Of a stretch of DNA of 60,521 nucleotides, positions 1 to 7,919 are shown piece after piece (positions within the stretch are counted from its first letter, which is position 1; each line of letters starts with the position of its first letter). The position numbers were made by a program, and so were the translations under genes. The stretch covers positions 1-60,521 of the forward strand of contig DVFO01000002.1 of the NCBI GenBank assembly GCA_018713215.1, given 5' to 3'. The notes under the pieces were generated by a model. It worked only from the letters and a program-made list of their open reading frames with translations. It was not told the DNA's origin and made no database searches. Origin of the DNA: Enterenecus faecium (GTDB lineage: Bacteria > Bacillota > Clostridia > Oscillospirales > Oscillospiraceae).

Positions 1-107
1 TTCCTGTGGTGCACTTTGCATGACGTGTTTCGCTCCTTTGTCTTGAATGTTTTCTTGATTTCATTCTCGACATTGTCGAAACCTTCTATACTGTCATAGT
101 TTGTCGT

Positions 108-440
108 TTACACAGAAATTTCTGAGGTCTCATCGTGTCCGGCCAGCTTCTGCGCCCCGGACTTCTGCCTGGCCTCCGCCAGCATCTCCCCGATAGTCTG
201 GGGTTTTCCCGGCAGACGGTAATTTGTCTGGACCTCCCGGATCAAATCCATGCACTCGTTGTTTGACAGGGAGCGCAGCTTCGCCATGAGGCTTTCCGCC
301 GTATCCCTGGTAGCCTGGTTCCTTGACAGGCGCCAGGTCATATAAATTTCATTCAGAACAGCGTTCGGAACAGAAAAGGGATACCATTGACGAAAACGGT
401 ATCCCTGCTCTGTAAACTTATTCAGTTTTAATTGCCGCAT
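108..440 (-). CDS. hypothetical protein, 110 aa
   Basis: I do not recognise this protein. It is soluble and charged, with an N-terminal aromatic, basic stretch (residues 1-40) and a helix-rich middle around LMAKLRSLSNNECMDLIREV. There is no signal peptide or membrane segment. The start ATG at 440 has only a weak upstream purine run, so it may be poorly translated. The region is visibly more A+T-rich than the genes to the right, which fits the end of a transferred segment but does not prove it. It points away from plsY. Confidence 0.45.
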   Translation of the reverse strand: MRQLKLNKFTEQGYRFRQWYPFSVPNAVLNEIYMTWRLSRNQATRDTAESLMAKLRSLSNNECMDLIREVQTNYRLPGKPQTIGEMLAEARQKSGAQKLAGHDETSEISV

Positions 441-456
441 TGCCTGTTGCTATCCA

Positions 457-506
457 CAAAGCCTTGATTTTACTGGTTTCTTGCTACCATCCTTATCAAA
501 GCCTTG
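457..506. repeat. pair of 10-bp direct repeats, 40 bp apart
   Basis: CAAAGCCTTG occurs at 457-466 and again at 497-506, upstream of the minus-strand small gene and of plsY. The spacing is close to four helical turns. It could be a paired protein-binding site or part of an old recombination site; nothing decides between these. The rest of 441-580 shows no gene. Confidence 0.3.
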
Positions 507-580
507 TATTTCCGGGGTTTTTCTATGTATTCTACGGTATCCCTTCACGATTGTCCCTTCTTCTATGTGGATAGATCCGT

Positions 581-609
581 TTGACAAATGGAATAGACCG
601 TTGTAGAAT
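581..609 (+). promoter_or_regulatory. sigma-A-type promoter for plsY
   Basis: TTGACA at 581-586, a 17-nt spacer and TAGAAT at 604-609. It lies 50 bp before the chosen plsY start. Confidence 0.7.
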
Positions 610-659
610 GCCTTTTTATGAATTCATGATCCATTCTTTGTTTGAAAGGGACGACTGTT

Positions 660-1265
660 TTGAGAACCATTCTTTACGCTTTGGTTGGATACCTATCGGG
701 TAGTGTGCTGTATGCCCAGATATTCGCCAGGCTTTTCCACAAGCCAGACCTCATAGAGCGGAGCAACGACCACAACCCAGGTACCGCAAACGCCTTCCAG
801 TACGGCGGCTTCTGGTGCGGTGTGCTCACCCTTGTTTGTGATTTGCTCAAAGGGTTTATCCCCGTGTTTGTCTTCCTGGCCGGACCCAAGCCAGACCCCA
901 TTGCCTGTGCCCTGGTGCTGGCCGCCCCAGTCATCGGACACGCCTTCCCCGTGTTTTACCGCTTTCAAGGGGGAAAAGGCATCGCCGTCACCTTCGGCTG
1001 CCTGCTGGGCTTCCTCCCCATCTGGCAGCCAGTGGCGACGCTGGCCATGTATTTCATATTATTTTCTGTCGTGCTCCAAATCAGCCCCCACTTTTACCGC
1101 ACCCTGGTGGCCTATCTCTGTTCTCTGGTCCACATGATTTTCATTGTGAAGATTCCCGCCATCTGGATGGGATTTTTGGTCATCTCTGGGGTGGTCCTGT
1201 TGCGGCTGCACATGAGCAAGGAGCAGAGAGAACAAATTGAGGTGAAATGGGTATGGACGCGCTGA
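660..1265 (+). CDS. plsY: glycerol-3-phosphate acyltransferase PlsY
   Basis: PlsY transfers the acyl group of acyl-phosphate to sn-glycerol-3-phosphate, the first step of phospholipid synthesis, in the cytoplasmic membrane. The three family motifs are visible: GYLSGSVLYA near the N-terminus, NPGTANAF around residue 42, and GHAFPVFYRFQGGKGIAV around residue 98, within a protein of about 200 aa with five to six hydrophobic segments, normal for PlsY. I chose the TTG at 660 because GAAAGGGA lies 9 bp upstream; an in-frame TTG at 642 has no ribosome binding site. The end overlaps the next gene, implying translational coupling with a lipid glycosyltransferase. Confidence 0.9.
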   Translation: MRTILYALVGYLSGSVLYAQIFARLFHKPDLIERSNDHNPGTANAFQYGGFWCGVLTLVCDLLKGFIPVFVFLAGPKPDPIACALVLAAPVIGHAFPVFYRFQGGKGIAVTFGCLLGFLPIWQPVATLAMYFILFSVVLQISPHFYRTLVAYLCSLVHMIFIVKIPAIWMGFLVISGVVLLRLHMSKEQREQIEVKWVWTR

Positions 1266-2368
1266 TTCTCTCTTGTGGCACCGGAGGTGGACACGACTCC
1301 GCCGCAAAGGCGATTGTAGAAGAGCTTCACACGCGCGGCCATCACGCCGTCATGCTCAATCCCTACACCCTGCGCAGTCAGTCCCTTGCCCGGAGAATCA
1401 ACGGCGCCTATATCTCCATGGTACAGAACACGCCCCGGCTATTTGGCGCCGTCTACACCGCCGGGGAGCTGTACCGGAAATTGCCGTGTCGGTCGCCGGT
1501 GTATCACGTCAATCATCGGATGGTTCCATTTATGAAAAAGTATCTGGCCAGCCATTCCTATGACGTGATTATTACCACCCACCTGTATCCGGCGGAAATC
1601 CTCACCAATATGAAAAACCGGGACCTGCAGATCCCCAAAACCATCTTTGTCTCCACCGACTACGTCTGCATTCCCTTTACCGAGGAGACCAACTGCGACG
1701 CCTATGTCATCCCCGCCCCGGACCTGGCCTCCGACTACGTGCGCCGAGGCGTTCCGTTAGAGAAGCTGCACCCCTTGGGCATCCCCACAAGTCCCGTCTT
1801 TGCCAACCGCCAGAGCAAGGAGGAGGCCCGCAGACGCCTGCATCTGGACCCCCACAAAAAATACATCCTGACGGCAGGAGGAAGCATGGGCGGCGGCACC
1901 ATCCGAGAGACCATAGAAACACTGATGGACGGGGTTGCCCAACGTCAAGACGTGTCTCTGGTGGTTGTCTGCGGCAACAACCAAGAGCTGTACAACACCC
2001 TCCTGGCAAAACGCCCTAAAAACACCGTGATCGTGGGGTACACCCAGGACATGGCGGACTATATGCGGGCCTCGGACCTGTTTGTCACAAAGCCCGGAGG
2101 CCTCTCTTCCACCGAAGCGGCCGTATGCGGCATTCCCATTTTGCATACAGCAGCCATCCCCGGCTGTGAAACCTGCAATGCCCAATACTTCCACACCCAT
2201 GGCATGAGCCAAGTGTGTCAGGACCCCCACCAGCTCATGGCAGTTGCCATGGACCTTCTCTTCGACCAGGCCCAGTGCAATGCCATGGTGGCCCGTCAAC
2301 GTGCCACGTTGGATGGATCCGCCAGAGCCAACATCTGCGCTTTTGCAGAACACCTATCTAAAACGTAA
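1247..2368 (+). CDS. diacylglycerol glucosyltransferase / MGDG synthase-like (GT28)
   Basis: The protein (373 aa) has the two-domain GT-B layout of the MGDG synthase / UgtP family. The N-terminal acceptor domain starts LILSCGTGGGHDSAAKAI, the glycine-rich and GGGH signature of this family. The C-terminal nucleotide-sugar domain carries AGGSMGGG near residue 210 and VTKPGGLSSTEA near residue 285. It probably moves a hexose from a UDP-sugar to diacylglycerol at the inner membrane face. It overlaps plsY by 19 bp, so the two likely form a lipid operon. ATG 1253 is an alternative start with better spacing from GAGGTG. The acceptor and sugar are not readable from sequence. Confidence 0.85.
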   Translation: MGMDALILSCGTGGGHDSAAKAIVEELHTRGHHAVMLNPYTLRSQSLARRINGAYISMVQNTPRLFGAVYTAGELYRKLPCRSPVYHVNHRMVPFMKKYLASHSYDVIITTHLYPAEILTNMKNRDLQIPKTIFVSTDYVCIPFTEETNCDAYVIPAPDLASDYVRRGVPLEKLHPLGIPTSPVFANRQSKEEARRRLHLDPHKKYILTAGGSMGGGTIRETIETLMDGVAQRQDVSLVVVCGNNQELYNTLLAKRPKNTVIVGYTQDMADYMRASDLFVTKPGGLSSTEAAVCGIPILHTAAIPGCETCNAQYFHTHGMSQVCQDPHQLMAVAMDLLFDQAQCNAMVARQRATLDGSARANICAFAEHLSKT

Positions 2369-2390
2369 CATCGCTCCATCCTCCCCTTCA

Positions 2391-2422
2391 ATCCGGGCCG
2401 TCCAAAGCGGCCCGGATTTTTT
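2391..2422 (+). terminator. rho-independent terminator after the lipid operon
   Basis: Stem ATCCGGGCCG (2391-2400) pairs with CGGCCCGGAT (2408-2417) around a 7-nt loop, followed by a T run. Confidence 0.85.
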
Positions 2423-2435
2423 ACTTGCCATCTTG

Positions 2436-2472
2436 TTGACAGATGTAGACACTCGTGGTATACTGTGTTTAC
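2436..2472 (+). promoter_or_regulatory. promoter with overlapping BlaI-type operator
   Basis: TTGACA (2436-2441), 17-nt spacer, TATACT (2459-2464). An imperfect dyad, GTAGACAC at 2445-2452 and GTGTTTAC at 2465-2472, straddles the spacer and -10 box. That is where a BlaI dimer would block polymerase, so autorepression by the next gene is likely. Confidence 0.65.
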
Positions 2473-2502
2473 AAAGATAGACAGCAGAGAGGAGGGCCAT
2501 AT

Positions 2503-2892
2503 ATGGACCACGATATCAGCTTGACCCAGGCGGAATGGGAGGTGATGGAGTGCCTGTGGGAGGAGAGCCCTCTCACTGGGCGGGAGGTGACCCAGCACAT
2601 GCAGCAGCGGTGCGGCTGGAGCCGGAGCACCACCCTCACCTTACTGGGCCGCCTGGAGGCCAAGGGTGCGGTGAAGAGCACAGCGGAGGAAATAGGCCCC
2701 AAGGTATTTTCCCCGCTGTTGGCCCGAGAGGACGCCGCCCTGCGGGAGACCGAGGACTTTCTCAGCCGTGTCTATCATGGGAGTCTGAGCCTGATGGTCA
2801 GCGCATTGACCCGAAAACAGGCTCTGTCCCAACAGGAACAGGACGAGCTCTACGAGCTCCTGAAAGGATTGGAGGCGGAGCGCCATGACTGA
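2503..2892 (+). CDS. BlaI/MecI/CopY-family transcriptional repressor
   Basis: A 129-aa winged-helix repressor of the BlaI family. The N-terminal domain (residues 1-75) contains LTQAEWEVMECLW and the recognition helix region WSRSTTLTLLGRLEAKG, and the C-terminal part is a dimerisation helix bundle. ATG 2503 follows GAGGAGGGCC; the longer upstream reading has no ribosome binding site and runs into the promoter. Its end overlaps the M56 sensor gene by 8 bp, the usual BlaI-BlaR1 arrangement in which the sensor protease triggers cleavage of the repressor. No beta-lactamase gene lies alongside, so the regulated genes may be only this pair or lie elsewhere. Confidence 0.9.
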   Translation: MDHDISLTQAEWEVMECLWEESPLTGREVTQHMQQRCGWSRSTTLTLLGRLEAKGAVKSTAEEIGPKVFSPLLAREDAALRETEDFLSRVYHGSLSLMVSALTRKQALSQQEQDELYELLKGLEAERHD

Positions 2893-4453
2893 ATGGGCAG
2901 TAACATCCAGTGTTCTGATTATCGTCGTTCTGATTTTACGCCAATGTCTGAAAGGCAGGGTAAGCCTGCGGCTCCAGTATGGCCTGTGGGCCCTGGTGCT
3001 GGTGCGGCTGCTTCTCCCTGTCAGCTTGGGGCACACCCCAGTGAGTGTGCTCAATGCAGTGGACCCCATCACTTCCACCCAGACGGTGGAGCGAGAGGTC
3101 CAACATTTTCCCGGCAACGTGACCACCACCCTCTCCCCTGTGGAGGCGCCAGTCAACCAAGAGGTCAACGCCCCTGAGTCCGGGGACGAGACGCTGGACG
3201 TCCCCTTCTCCCCCGCCCCAGTGCTCCACGGGGTATGGCTGGCAGGTGCTGTGGCGGTGGCGCTGTGGCTGACAGGGGTGAACGTGCGGTTTGCCCGTAC
3301 GCTCCGCCGCAGCCGTCGTGCTCTGGCTGTGGAGGGCTGCTCCATTCCGGTATACGTCTCCCAGGCCATTCCCGCTCCCTGCCTGTTCGGTCTGGTGCGC
3401 CCCTGCATCTATGTCACGCCGCTGACCGCCTCCGACGAAACCCTTCTGCGCCACACTCTGGCCCACGAGCTCACCCACTTCCGCCACCGGGACCACCTGT
3501 GGAGCGTCCTGCGGGGACTGTGTCTGGCTCTGCACTGGTACAATCCCCTGGTGTGGCTGGCCGCTGTGGTGTCCAGCCGGGATGGAGAGCTGTGCTGTGA
3601 CGAGGCCACGGTGGCTCGGTTGGGGGAGGGGGAGCGGGCCTCCTATGGCCGCACCTTGCTGGCAGTGACCTGCCAGGGCCGCTCCAATCTGCTGCTCACC
3701 GCCACCAGCATGACAGGGCGGGGCCGGGACATCAAGGAGCGCATCCTGCTGCTGGCCAAGCAGCCCAAAACCGCCGCCCTCACCTTGGCGGCCGTGGTTC
3801 TTGTCGCCGTGGTGGCAGCGGGCTGCACCTTCACTGGGGCAGCCCCCATCGTCACCCCCGACCCAGCCCCCAGCCAGAACACCCCTCAATTTCTGTCCGA
3901 AGAAGAAATCCGTCGGTATGAGGAGCTGTTTGACCCCATTCAATTCCGTGACGATGGCACCCAAGTGAGCAACCCCCTGTGCAGCTTCTTGTTTACCACC
4001 TATGACCATCCTGAGAATTTAAACTTAGAGCGGTTCCTACGTTATTTCCCCGATGATGGTGTTGTTGACGTGGACAAAAACACCCCCGAACTTCAAGCCC
4101 TCAGGGCCCACCCCCTATGGCCCTATGGCTCTGCCACCTTCATTTCCCAACCCATCCACCGCTACACCCGAGAAACAGTGGACCAGATTCTGGAACAGTA
4201 CGCAGGCATAACCTCCGAAGACCTCACAGGGGTGGGAGCAGATGAGCTCATCTATCTGGAGGAGTACGATGCCTGGTACAATTTCACCAGTGACTTTGCA
4301 GCCGGCACCATGTCCTGTGACTATGGAACCCGGAACGGCAACCGGGTGACCCTGTACTCTACCCCTGGTGAGAACGGTTCCCGCTATGTGCTGGAGCTGG
4401 AGGAGCTCCAAGACGGCTTTCATATTCTCTCCTACCTGTATAAGGAGAACTAA
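2885..4453 (+). CDS. BlaR1-like M56 family sensor metallopeptidase
   Basis: This 522-aa membrane protein has N-terminal transmembrane helices (from residue 5, WAVTSSVLIIVVLIL), a cytosolic gluzincin domain with HELTH around residue 196 and the downstream metal-ligand region CCDEA near residue 238, and a last helix around residue 305 (TLAAVVLVAVVAAGC). The roughly 200-residue C-terminal part would be extracellular. It lacks the SxxK, SxN and KTG motifs of a penicillin-binding sensor, so the signal is probably not a beta-lactam bound covalently as in true BlaR1. It is translationally coupled to its repressor. Confidence 0.85.
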   Translation: MTEWAVTSSVLIIVVLILRQCLKGRVSLRLQYGLWALVLVRLLLPVSLGHTPVSVLNAVDPITSTQTVEREVQHFPGNVTTTLSPVEAPVNQEVNAPESGDETLDVPFSPAPVLHGVWLAGAVAVALWLTGVNVRFARTLRRSRRALAVEGCSIPVYVSQAIPAPCLFGLVRPCIYVTPLTASDETLLRHTLAHELTHFRHRDHLWSVLRGLCLALHWYNPLVWLAAVVSSRDGELCCDEATVARLGEGERASYGRTLLAVTCQGRSNLLLTATSMTGRGRDIKERILLLAKQPKTAALTLAAVVLVAVVAAGCTFTGAAPIVTPDPAPSQNTPQFLSEEEIRRYEELFDPIQFRDDGTQVSNPLCSFLFTTYDHPENLNLERFLRYFPDDGVVDVDKNTPELQALRAHPLWPYGSATFISQPIHRYTRETVDQILEQYAGITSEDLTGVGADELIYLEEYDAWYNFTSDFAAGTMSCDYGTRNGNRVTLYSTPGENGSRYVLELEELQDGFHILSYLYKEN

Positions 4454-4468
4454 GTCCAAACACATCAT

Positions 4469-4494
4469 ACCCCCGGAACAATTGTTCCGGGGGT
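4469..4494. terminator. palindromic terminator-like hairpin
   Basis: A perfect palindrome centred near 4481, with CCCCCGGAACAA pairing with its own complement. The following T run is weak, so efficiency is uncertain. It is the only candidate terminator of the BlaI/BlaR1 pair. Confidence 0.55.
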
Positions 4495-4501
4495 GTTCGT
4501 C

Positions 4502-4530
4502 TTGTATGGGGAAACTCCCTGTGGTATCAT
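4502..4530 (+). promoter_or_regulatory. promoter for glycerate kinase
   Basis: TTGTAT (4502-4507), 17-nt spacer, TATCAT (4525-4530), ahead of TTAGGAGG and the ATG at 4567. Confidence 0.5.
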
Positions 4531-4566
4531 GAACCCAAGAAAATTTCCAGCTTAGGAGGCCTCTTT

Positions 4567-5715
4567 ATGACCATCGTGGTGGCCATGGACTCGTTCAAAG
4601 GCAGCCTCTCCTCCATGGAGGCGGGCCAGGCGGTCCGGGCAGGGATTGCCCAGGCAGACCCCAGCGTATCGGTGACCGTCCGTCCTCTGGCCGACGGCGG
4701 CGAGGGCACCGTGGAAGCCCTGATCTCCGGCCTAGGCGGCCAATGGCAGCAGGTGACGGTGACCGGGCCGTTGGGGGCTCCCGTGGTGTGCTCCTATGGC
4801 ATCCTCCCCGACTCAGGCACCGCAGTGGTGGAGATGTCCGGGGCTGCGGGTCTCACCCTGGTGCCGAAGTCCCAGCGCAATCCCCTATACACCACCACCT
4901 ACGGTGTGGGGGAGGTCATCCGAGACGCCATCGCCAAAGGCTGCCGCCGTTTTCTGGTAGGCATCGGAGGCAGCGCCACCAACGACGGCGGTGTGGGCAT
5001 GCTTCAGGCCCTGGGCTACGGCTTTTTGGACGCGGAGGGCCGCCCCATCCCTCACGGTGCCCAGGGGCTTTCCCAGCTGGCACGTATCACCTGCGACGGA
5101 GTCCTCCCCCAGCTGGCCCAGTGTGAGTTCTGGGTGGCCTGCGACGTCACCAACGTCCTGTGCGGCCCTCAGGGTTGCAGCGCCGTCTACGGCCCCCAGA
5201 AAGGGGCCACACCTGAAACGATTCAGGATATGGACCAATGGCTATTCCATTACGCCCAGCTGGCCCAGGCCGTGTGCCCGGACACCGCCCACCCCGACGC
5301 ACCGGGCACCGGTGCCGCCGGAGGGCTGGGCTTTGCCCTCCAAACCTTCCTCCGTGGAGCGCTGGAGCCTGGGGTGTCCATCGTGCTGGAGGAGACCCAC
5401 CTGGAGGACTTCATCCGGGACGCCGACCTGGTTATCACCGGAGAGGGACGGCTGGATGGCCAGACTGCCATGGGCAAGGCCCCGGTGGGTGTGGCCCAGC
5501 TGGCCAAACGGCACCACAAGCCAGTGGTAGCCCTGGCGGGCTGCGTCACCCCAGACGCTACCGCCTGTCACGCCCAGGGCATCGACGCCTTCTTCCCCAT
5601 CCTCTCTGGCCCCTGCTCCCTGGAGCAGGCCATGGAACCGGACACTGCCCGGGCCAACCTGGCCGCCACCGCTCAGCAGGTGTTCCGGCTGTTTCAGGCC
5701 GGACAGGCAAACTGA
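4567..5715 (+). CDS. glxK: glycerate 2-kinase (GlxK/GarK family)
   Basis: Phosphorylates D-glycerate with ATP, feeding glyoxylate- or sugar-acid-derived glycerate into glycolysis in the cytoplasm. The 382-aa length is normal for the family. Recognisable blocks are VVAMDSFKGSLSS at the N-terminus, RPLADGGEGTVEAL around residue 38, the glycine-rich VGIGGSATNDGGVGMLQALG around residue 127, and TGEGRLDGQT near residue 292. AGGAGG lies well placed before ATG 4567. It stands alone between its own promoter and a terminator, so no pathway partner is visible nearby. Confidence 0.93.
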   Translation: MTIVVAMDSFKGSLSSMEAGQAVRAGIAQADPSVSVTVRPLADGGEGTVEALISGLGGQWQQVTVTGPLGAPVVCSYGILPDSGTAVVEMSGAAGLTLVPKSQRNPLYTTTYGVGEVIRDAIAKGCRRFLVGIGGSATNDGGVGMLQALGYGFLDAEGRPIPHGAQGLSQLARITCDGVLPQLAQCEFWVACDVTNVLCGPQGCSAVYGPQKGATPETIQDMDQWLFHYAQLAQAVCPDTAHPDAPGTGAAGGLGFALQTFLRGALEPGVSIVLEETHLEDFIRDADLVITGEGRLDGQTAMGKAPVGVAQLAKRHHKPVVALAGCVTPDATACHAQGIDAFFPILSGPCSLEQAMEPDTARANLAATAQQVFRLFQAGQAN

Positions 5716-5745
5716 TCTCTGACTGCTATTTCCCACACACCTAAA

Positions 5746-5783
5746 AAATCTCCCCGGACCTCACAGGATGTCCGGGGAGATTT
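5746..5783. terminator. bidirectional terminator between glxK and the LysR gene
   Basis: A 14-bp perfect stem, AAATCTCCCCGGAC (5746-5759) with its complement (5770-5783), flanked by A and T runs on both sides. Its right arm encodes the last codons of the LysR gene, whose stop codon lies in the loop. Confidence 0.85.
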
Positions 5784-6681
5784 CTGTATCTCGGTGGTTC
5801 AACAGCCCCTTGAGCTGTTTTAAAAAACATTCCGACGCCTTGGAGAACACCTGGTAGCGTTTCCAGATGATAGACGCCTCCGACCGCATGGTGGGAGACA
5901 GAGGCCGGAAGCACAGAAGGCTATCCCCGCTGACGTTGATGAGCTGGTCAAAGCACAGGGCATAGCCCAGCCCCTCCTCCACCATCAGGGAGGCGTTGAA
6001 CACCAGATTATAGGTGGCCACGATGTTCAGCTTGGCATAGTCCCGCTCAAACCACTTGGTCAGAGACCAGTTGTCCGCCTTCTGGGCGGAGACAATCAGG
6101 GGCTTATCCCAGAGGTCTTGGGGCTGAATGTACTCTTTGTCTGCCAGGGGGGCGTCCTTGCGCATGAGCACCCCCCAGGTGTCATGAACAGGCACCTTCA
6201 CCGAGCTGTAGATACTGGTGTCCACCGGGCCATAGATCACACCGAAGTCGATGAGCCCCCGGTCCAAGTAGTCCTGGACAAAGGCCGCATTGCCGCTGCG
6301 CACGTGGTAGTGGATGTCGGGGTATTTGGCCTGGAGCTGTTTGGCCGCCCGGGCAAACAGGCGAATCATATCCGATTCCCCCGCCCCGATGTACACATCC
6401 CCCGCCACCACCTGGTCGGACAGGGAGATTTCCCGCTCTGTGATCTGCACCAGCTCCAAAATCTCCTCTGCCCGCTTGCGCAAAATCATCCCCTCTTCAG
6501 TGAGCAGTACCTTTCGGGACCCCTTGGTGCCCCGGATGAGCAGCTGTTTGCCCAGCTCCTCCTCCAGAGCCTTGAGCTGGGTGGAGAGGGTGGGCTGGGA
6601 GAGGTGCAGCGATGCCGCCGCCCCGGAAATGCTCTGCTCTCTTGCCACCGCCAGAAAATATTGTAATACCCGCAGTTCCAC
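5761..6681 (-). CDS. LysR family transcriptional regulator
   Basis: A 306-aa LysR-type regulator. The N-terminal winged helix-turn-helix (residues 1-60) reads LRVLQYFLAVAREQSISGAA and LHLSQPTLSTQLKALEEELG, and a periplasmic-binding-like effector domain of about 200 residues follows from residue 88. I chose GTG 6681 because AAGGAGG lies upstream; a longer reading would start inside the promoter. It is divergent from the small-protein/DUF3737/lipoprotein cluster and probably controls it and itself. The effector is not identifiable. It belongs broadly to the CynR/CysL-like subgroup that lacks close functional labels. Confidence 0.92.
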   Translation of the reverse strand: MELRVLQYFLAVAREQSISGAAASLHLSQPTLSTQLKALEEELGKQLLIRGTKGSRKVLLTEEGMILRKRAEEILELVQITEREISLSDQVVAGDVYIGAGESDMIRLFARAAKQLQAKYPDIHYHVRSGNAAFVQDYLDRGLIDFGVIYGPVDTSIYSSVKVPVHDTWGVLMRKDAPLADKEYIQPQDLWDKPLIVSAQKADNWSLTKWFERDYAKLNIVATYNLVFNASLMVEEGLGYALCFDQLINVSGDSLLCFRPLSPTMRSEASIIWKRYQVFSKASECFLKQLKGLLNHRDTEISPDIL

Positions 6682-6703
6682 GCCTCTCGCCTCCTTTTTT
6701 CCC

Positions 6704-6732
6704 AGTATACCATCCACCACTATAGTTTTCAA
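6704..6732 (-). promoter_or_regulatory. promoter of the LysR gene
   Basis: On the minus strand TTGAAA (6732-6727), 17-nt spacer, TATACT (6709-6704). The -35 box lies inside the LysR-type palindrome, consistent with autoregulation. Confidence 0.6.
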
Positions 6733-6737
6733 CTATA
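6721..6737. promoter_or_regulatory. LysR-box palindrome (T-N11-A type)
   Basis: TATAGTT and AACTATA flank a 3-bp centre, giving perfect 7-bp arms with the classical T-N11-A core. It lies between the LysR gene and its divergent neighbour. Confidence 0.7.
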
Positions 6738-6816
6738 TTCTATCATCATGTATAAGTATTTGATATATAGAAGGTTCCTCGGTATACTGGGTATCGAAAC
6801 GGAAGGTGAGCAAGGG

Positions 6817-7074
6817 ATGACCACACAGGACCTGATCTTGAATCTGGAGGCCGCCGGGCTGGACGCCCCACAGATCGAGCAGTACCTGGCCTACGGACAG
6901 GCGGAAAACACCGCCCGCCAGCTACAGCTTCTGTCCCGTCACCGGGCGGCCCTGTTGGACCGGGTGCACCAGATGGAAAAACAGATCGGGTGTCTGGACT
7001 ATCTGGTCTACCGGATTCAGCGCCGCCCCGCTGCCCCTCACACCAGTTCTAGAAATGGAGGAACGACACCATGA
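6817..7074 (+). CDS. small helical protein, 85 aa, function unknown
   Basis: I do not recognise a named family. The sequence is almost wholly helical: residues 1-30 resemble a short helix-turn-helix-like start (DLILNLEAAGLDAPQIEQYL), and residues 35-70 (ARQLQLLSRHRAALLDRVHQ and onward) have the heptad look of a MerR-type C-terminal coiled coil, without an obvious DNA-binding wing. ATG 6817 follows GGTGAGCAAGGG. The stop overlaps the DUF3737 start (ATGA), so the two are translationally coupled and probably act together under the divergent LysR regulator. Confidence 0.75.
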   Translation: MTTQDLILNLEAAGLDAPQIEQYLAYGQAENTARQLQLLSRHRAALLDRVHQMEKQIGCLDYLVYRIQRRPAAPHTSSRNGGTTP

Positions 7075-7916
7075 GACACATCCACCATGAAACCTTTGAC
7101 CAGGAGCGGGCCCTGTACGGCCAGCGGGACATTCAGGTCACCGACTGCGCCTTTGACGGCCCCGCCGACGGGGAGAGCGCCTTCAAGGAGGGGGCCAACA
7201 TCCAGGCCCTGCGCTGCTTTTTCAACCTGCGCTATCCCTTCTGGCACGACGACGGCCTGGTGATTCGGGACAGTGAGCTGACCCCCATGTGCCGGGCGGC
7301 GCTGTGGTACTCCCACCACATTGAGATCACCAACACCAAGCTCCACGGTATCAAGGCCCTGCGGGAGTGTGGCCAGGTGGCCCTGCGGGACTGTGACATC
7401 ATCTCCCCGGAGTTTGGCTGGTCGGTGCACGACATCACCATGGACCACTGCACCGCAGAGAGCGAATATTTTATGATGCGCTCCACCCATCTGCGCTTTT
7501 CCGATGTGACCTTCCGGGGCAAATACTCCTTCCAGTACATCGAGGACGCCATCTTCGACAACTGCCGCTTTGACACTAAGGATGCCTTCTGGCACGCCAA
7601 AAACGTGGTGGTGCGCAACAGCATAGTGAAAGGCGAATATCTGGCCTGGTACTGTGAAAACGTGACCTTTGAGCACTGCACCATCATCGGCACCCAGCCT
7701 CTGTGCTACTGCAAGGGTCTAAAGCTGGTGGACTGCCGCATGGAGGACACCGACCTGGCCTTTGAAAAAAGTGAGGTGGAGGCCACGGTGCTCACCCCGG
7801 TGGTGAGCATCAAGAACCCTCGCTCCGGCCGCATTGTGGTGCCCTCTGTGGGCGAGATCATCCGGGACGACCCGGAGTCCCGGGGCGAGATTCTCTGCGG
7901 CTCGGATGCCCAATAA
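7071..7916 (+). CDS. DUF3737 family protein (right-handed beta-helix)
   Basis: A 281-aa protein matching the DUF3737 family in length and in its repeated strand-turn pattern. Each coil carries a buried aromatic or hydrophobic ladder with Asp/Asn-Cys turns (ITNTKLHG, VALRDCDI, VTFEHCTI, LKLVDCRM). Such folds are usual in carbohydrate-active or binding proteins, but no biochemical role is established for this family to my knowledge. There is no signal peptide, so it is cytosolic. It is coupled to the 85-aa protein upstream and followed 4 bp later by a lipoprotein gene. Confidence 0.88.
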   Translation: MRHIHHETFDQERALYGQRDIQVTDCAFDGPADGESAFKEGANIQALRCFFNLRYPFWHDDGLVIRDSELTPMCRAALWYSHHIEITNTKLHGIKALRECGQVALRDCDIISPEFGWSVHDITMDHCTAESEYFMMRSTHLRFSDVTFRGKYSFQYIEDAIFDNCRFDTKDAFWHAKNVVVRNSIVKGEYLAWYCENVTFEHCTIIGTQPLCYCKGLKLVDCRMEDTDLAFEKSEVEATVLTPVVSIKNPRSGRIVVPSVGEIIRDDPESRGEILCGSDAQ

Positions 7917-7919
7917 CCC

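Noticed and set aside
4469..4494. Palindrome after the first blaR1-like gene as an operator
   Set aside because: Its position directly after a stop codon and GC-rich arms fit a terminator better, though the T run is weak.
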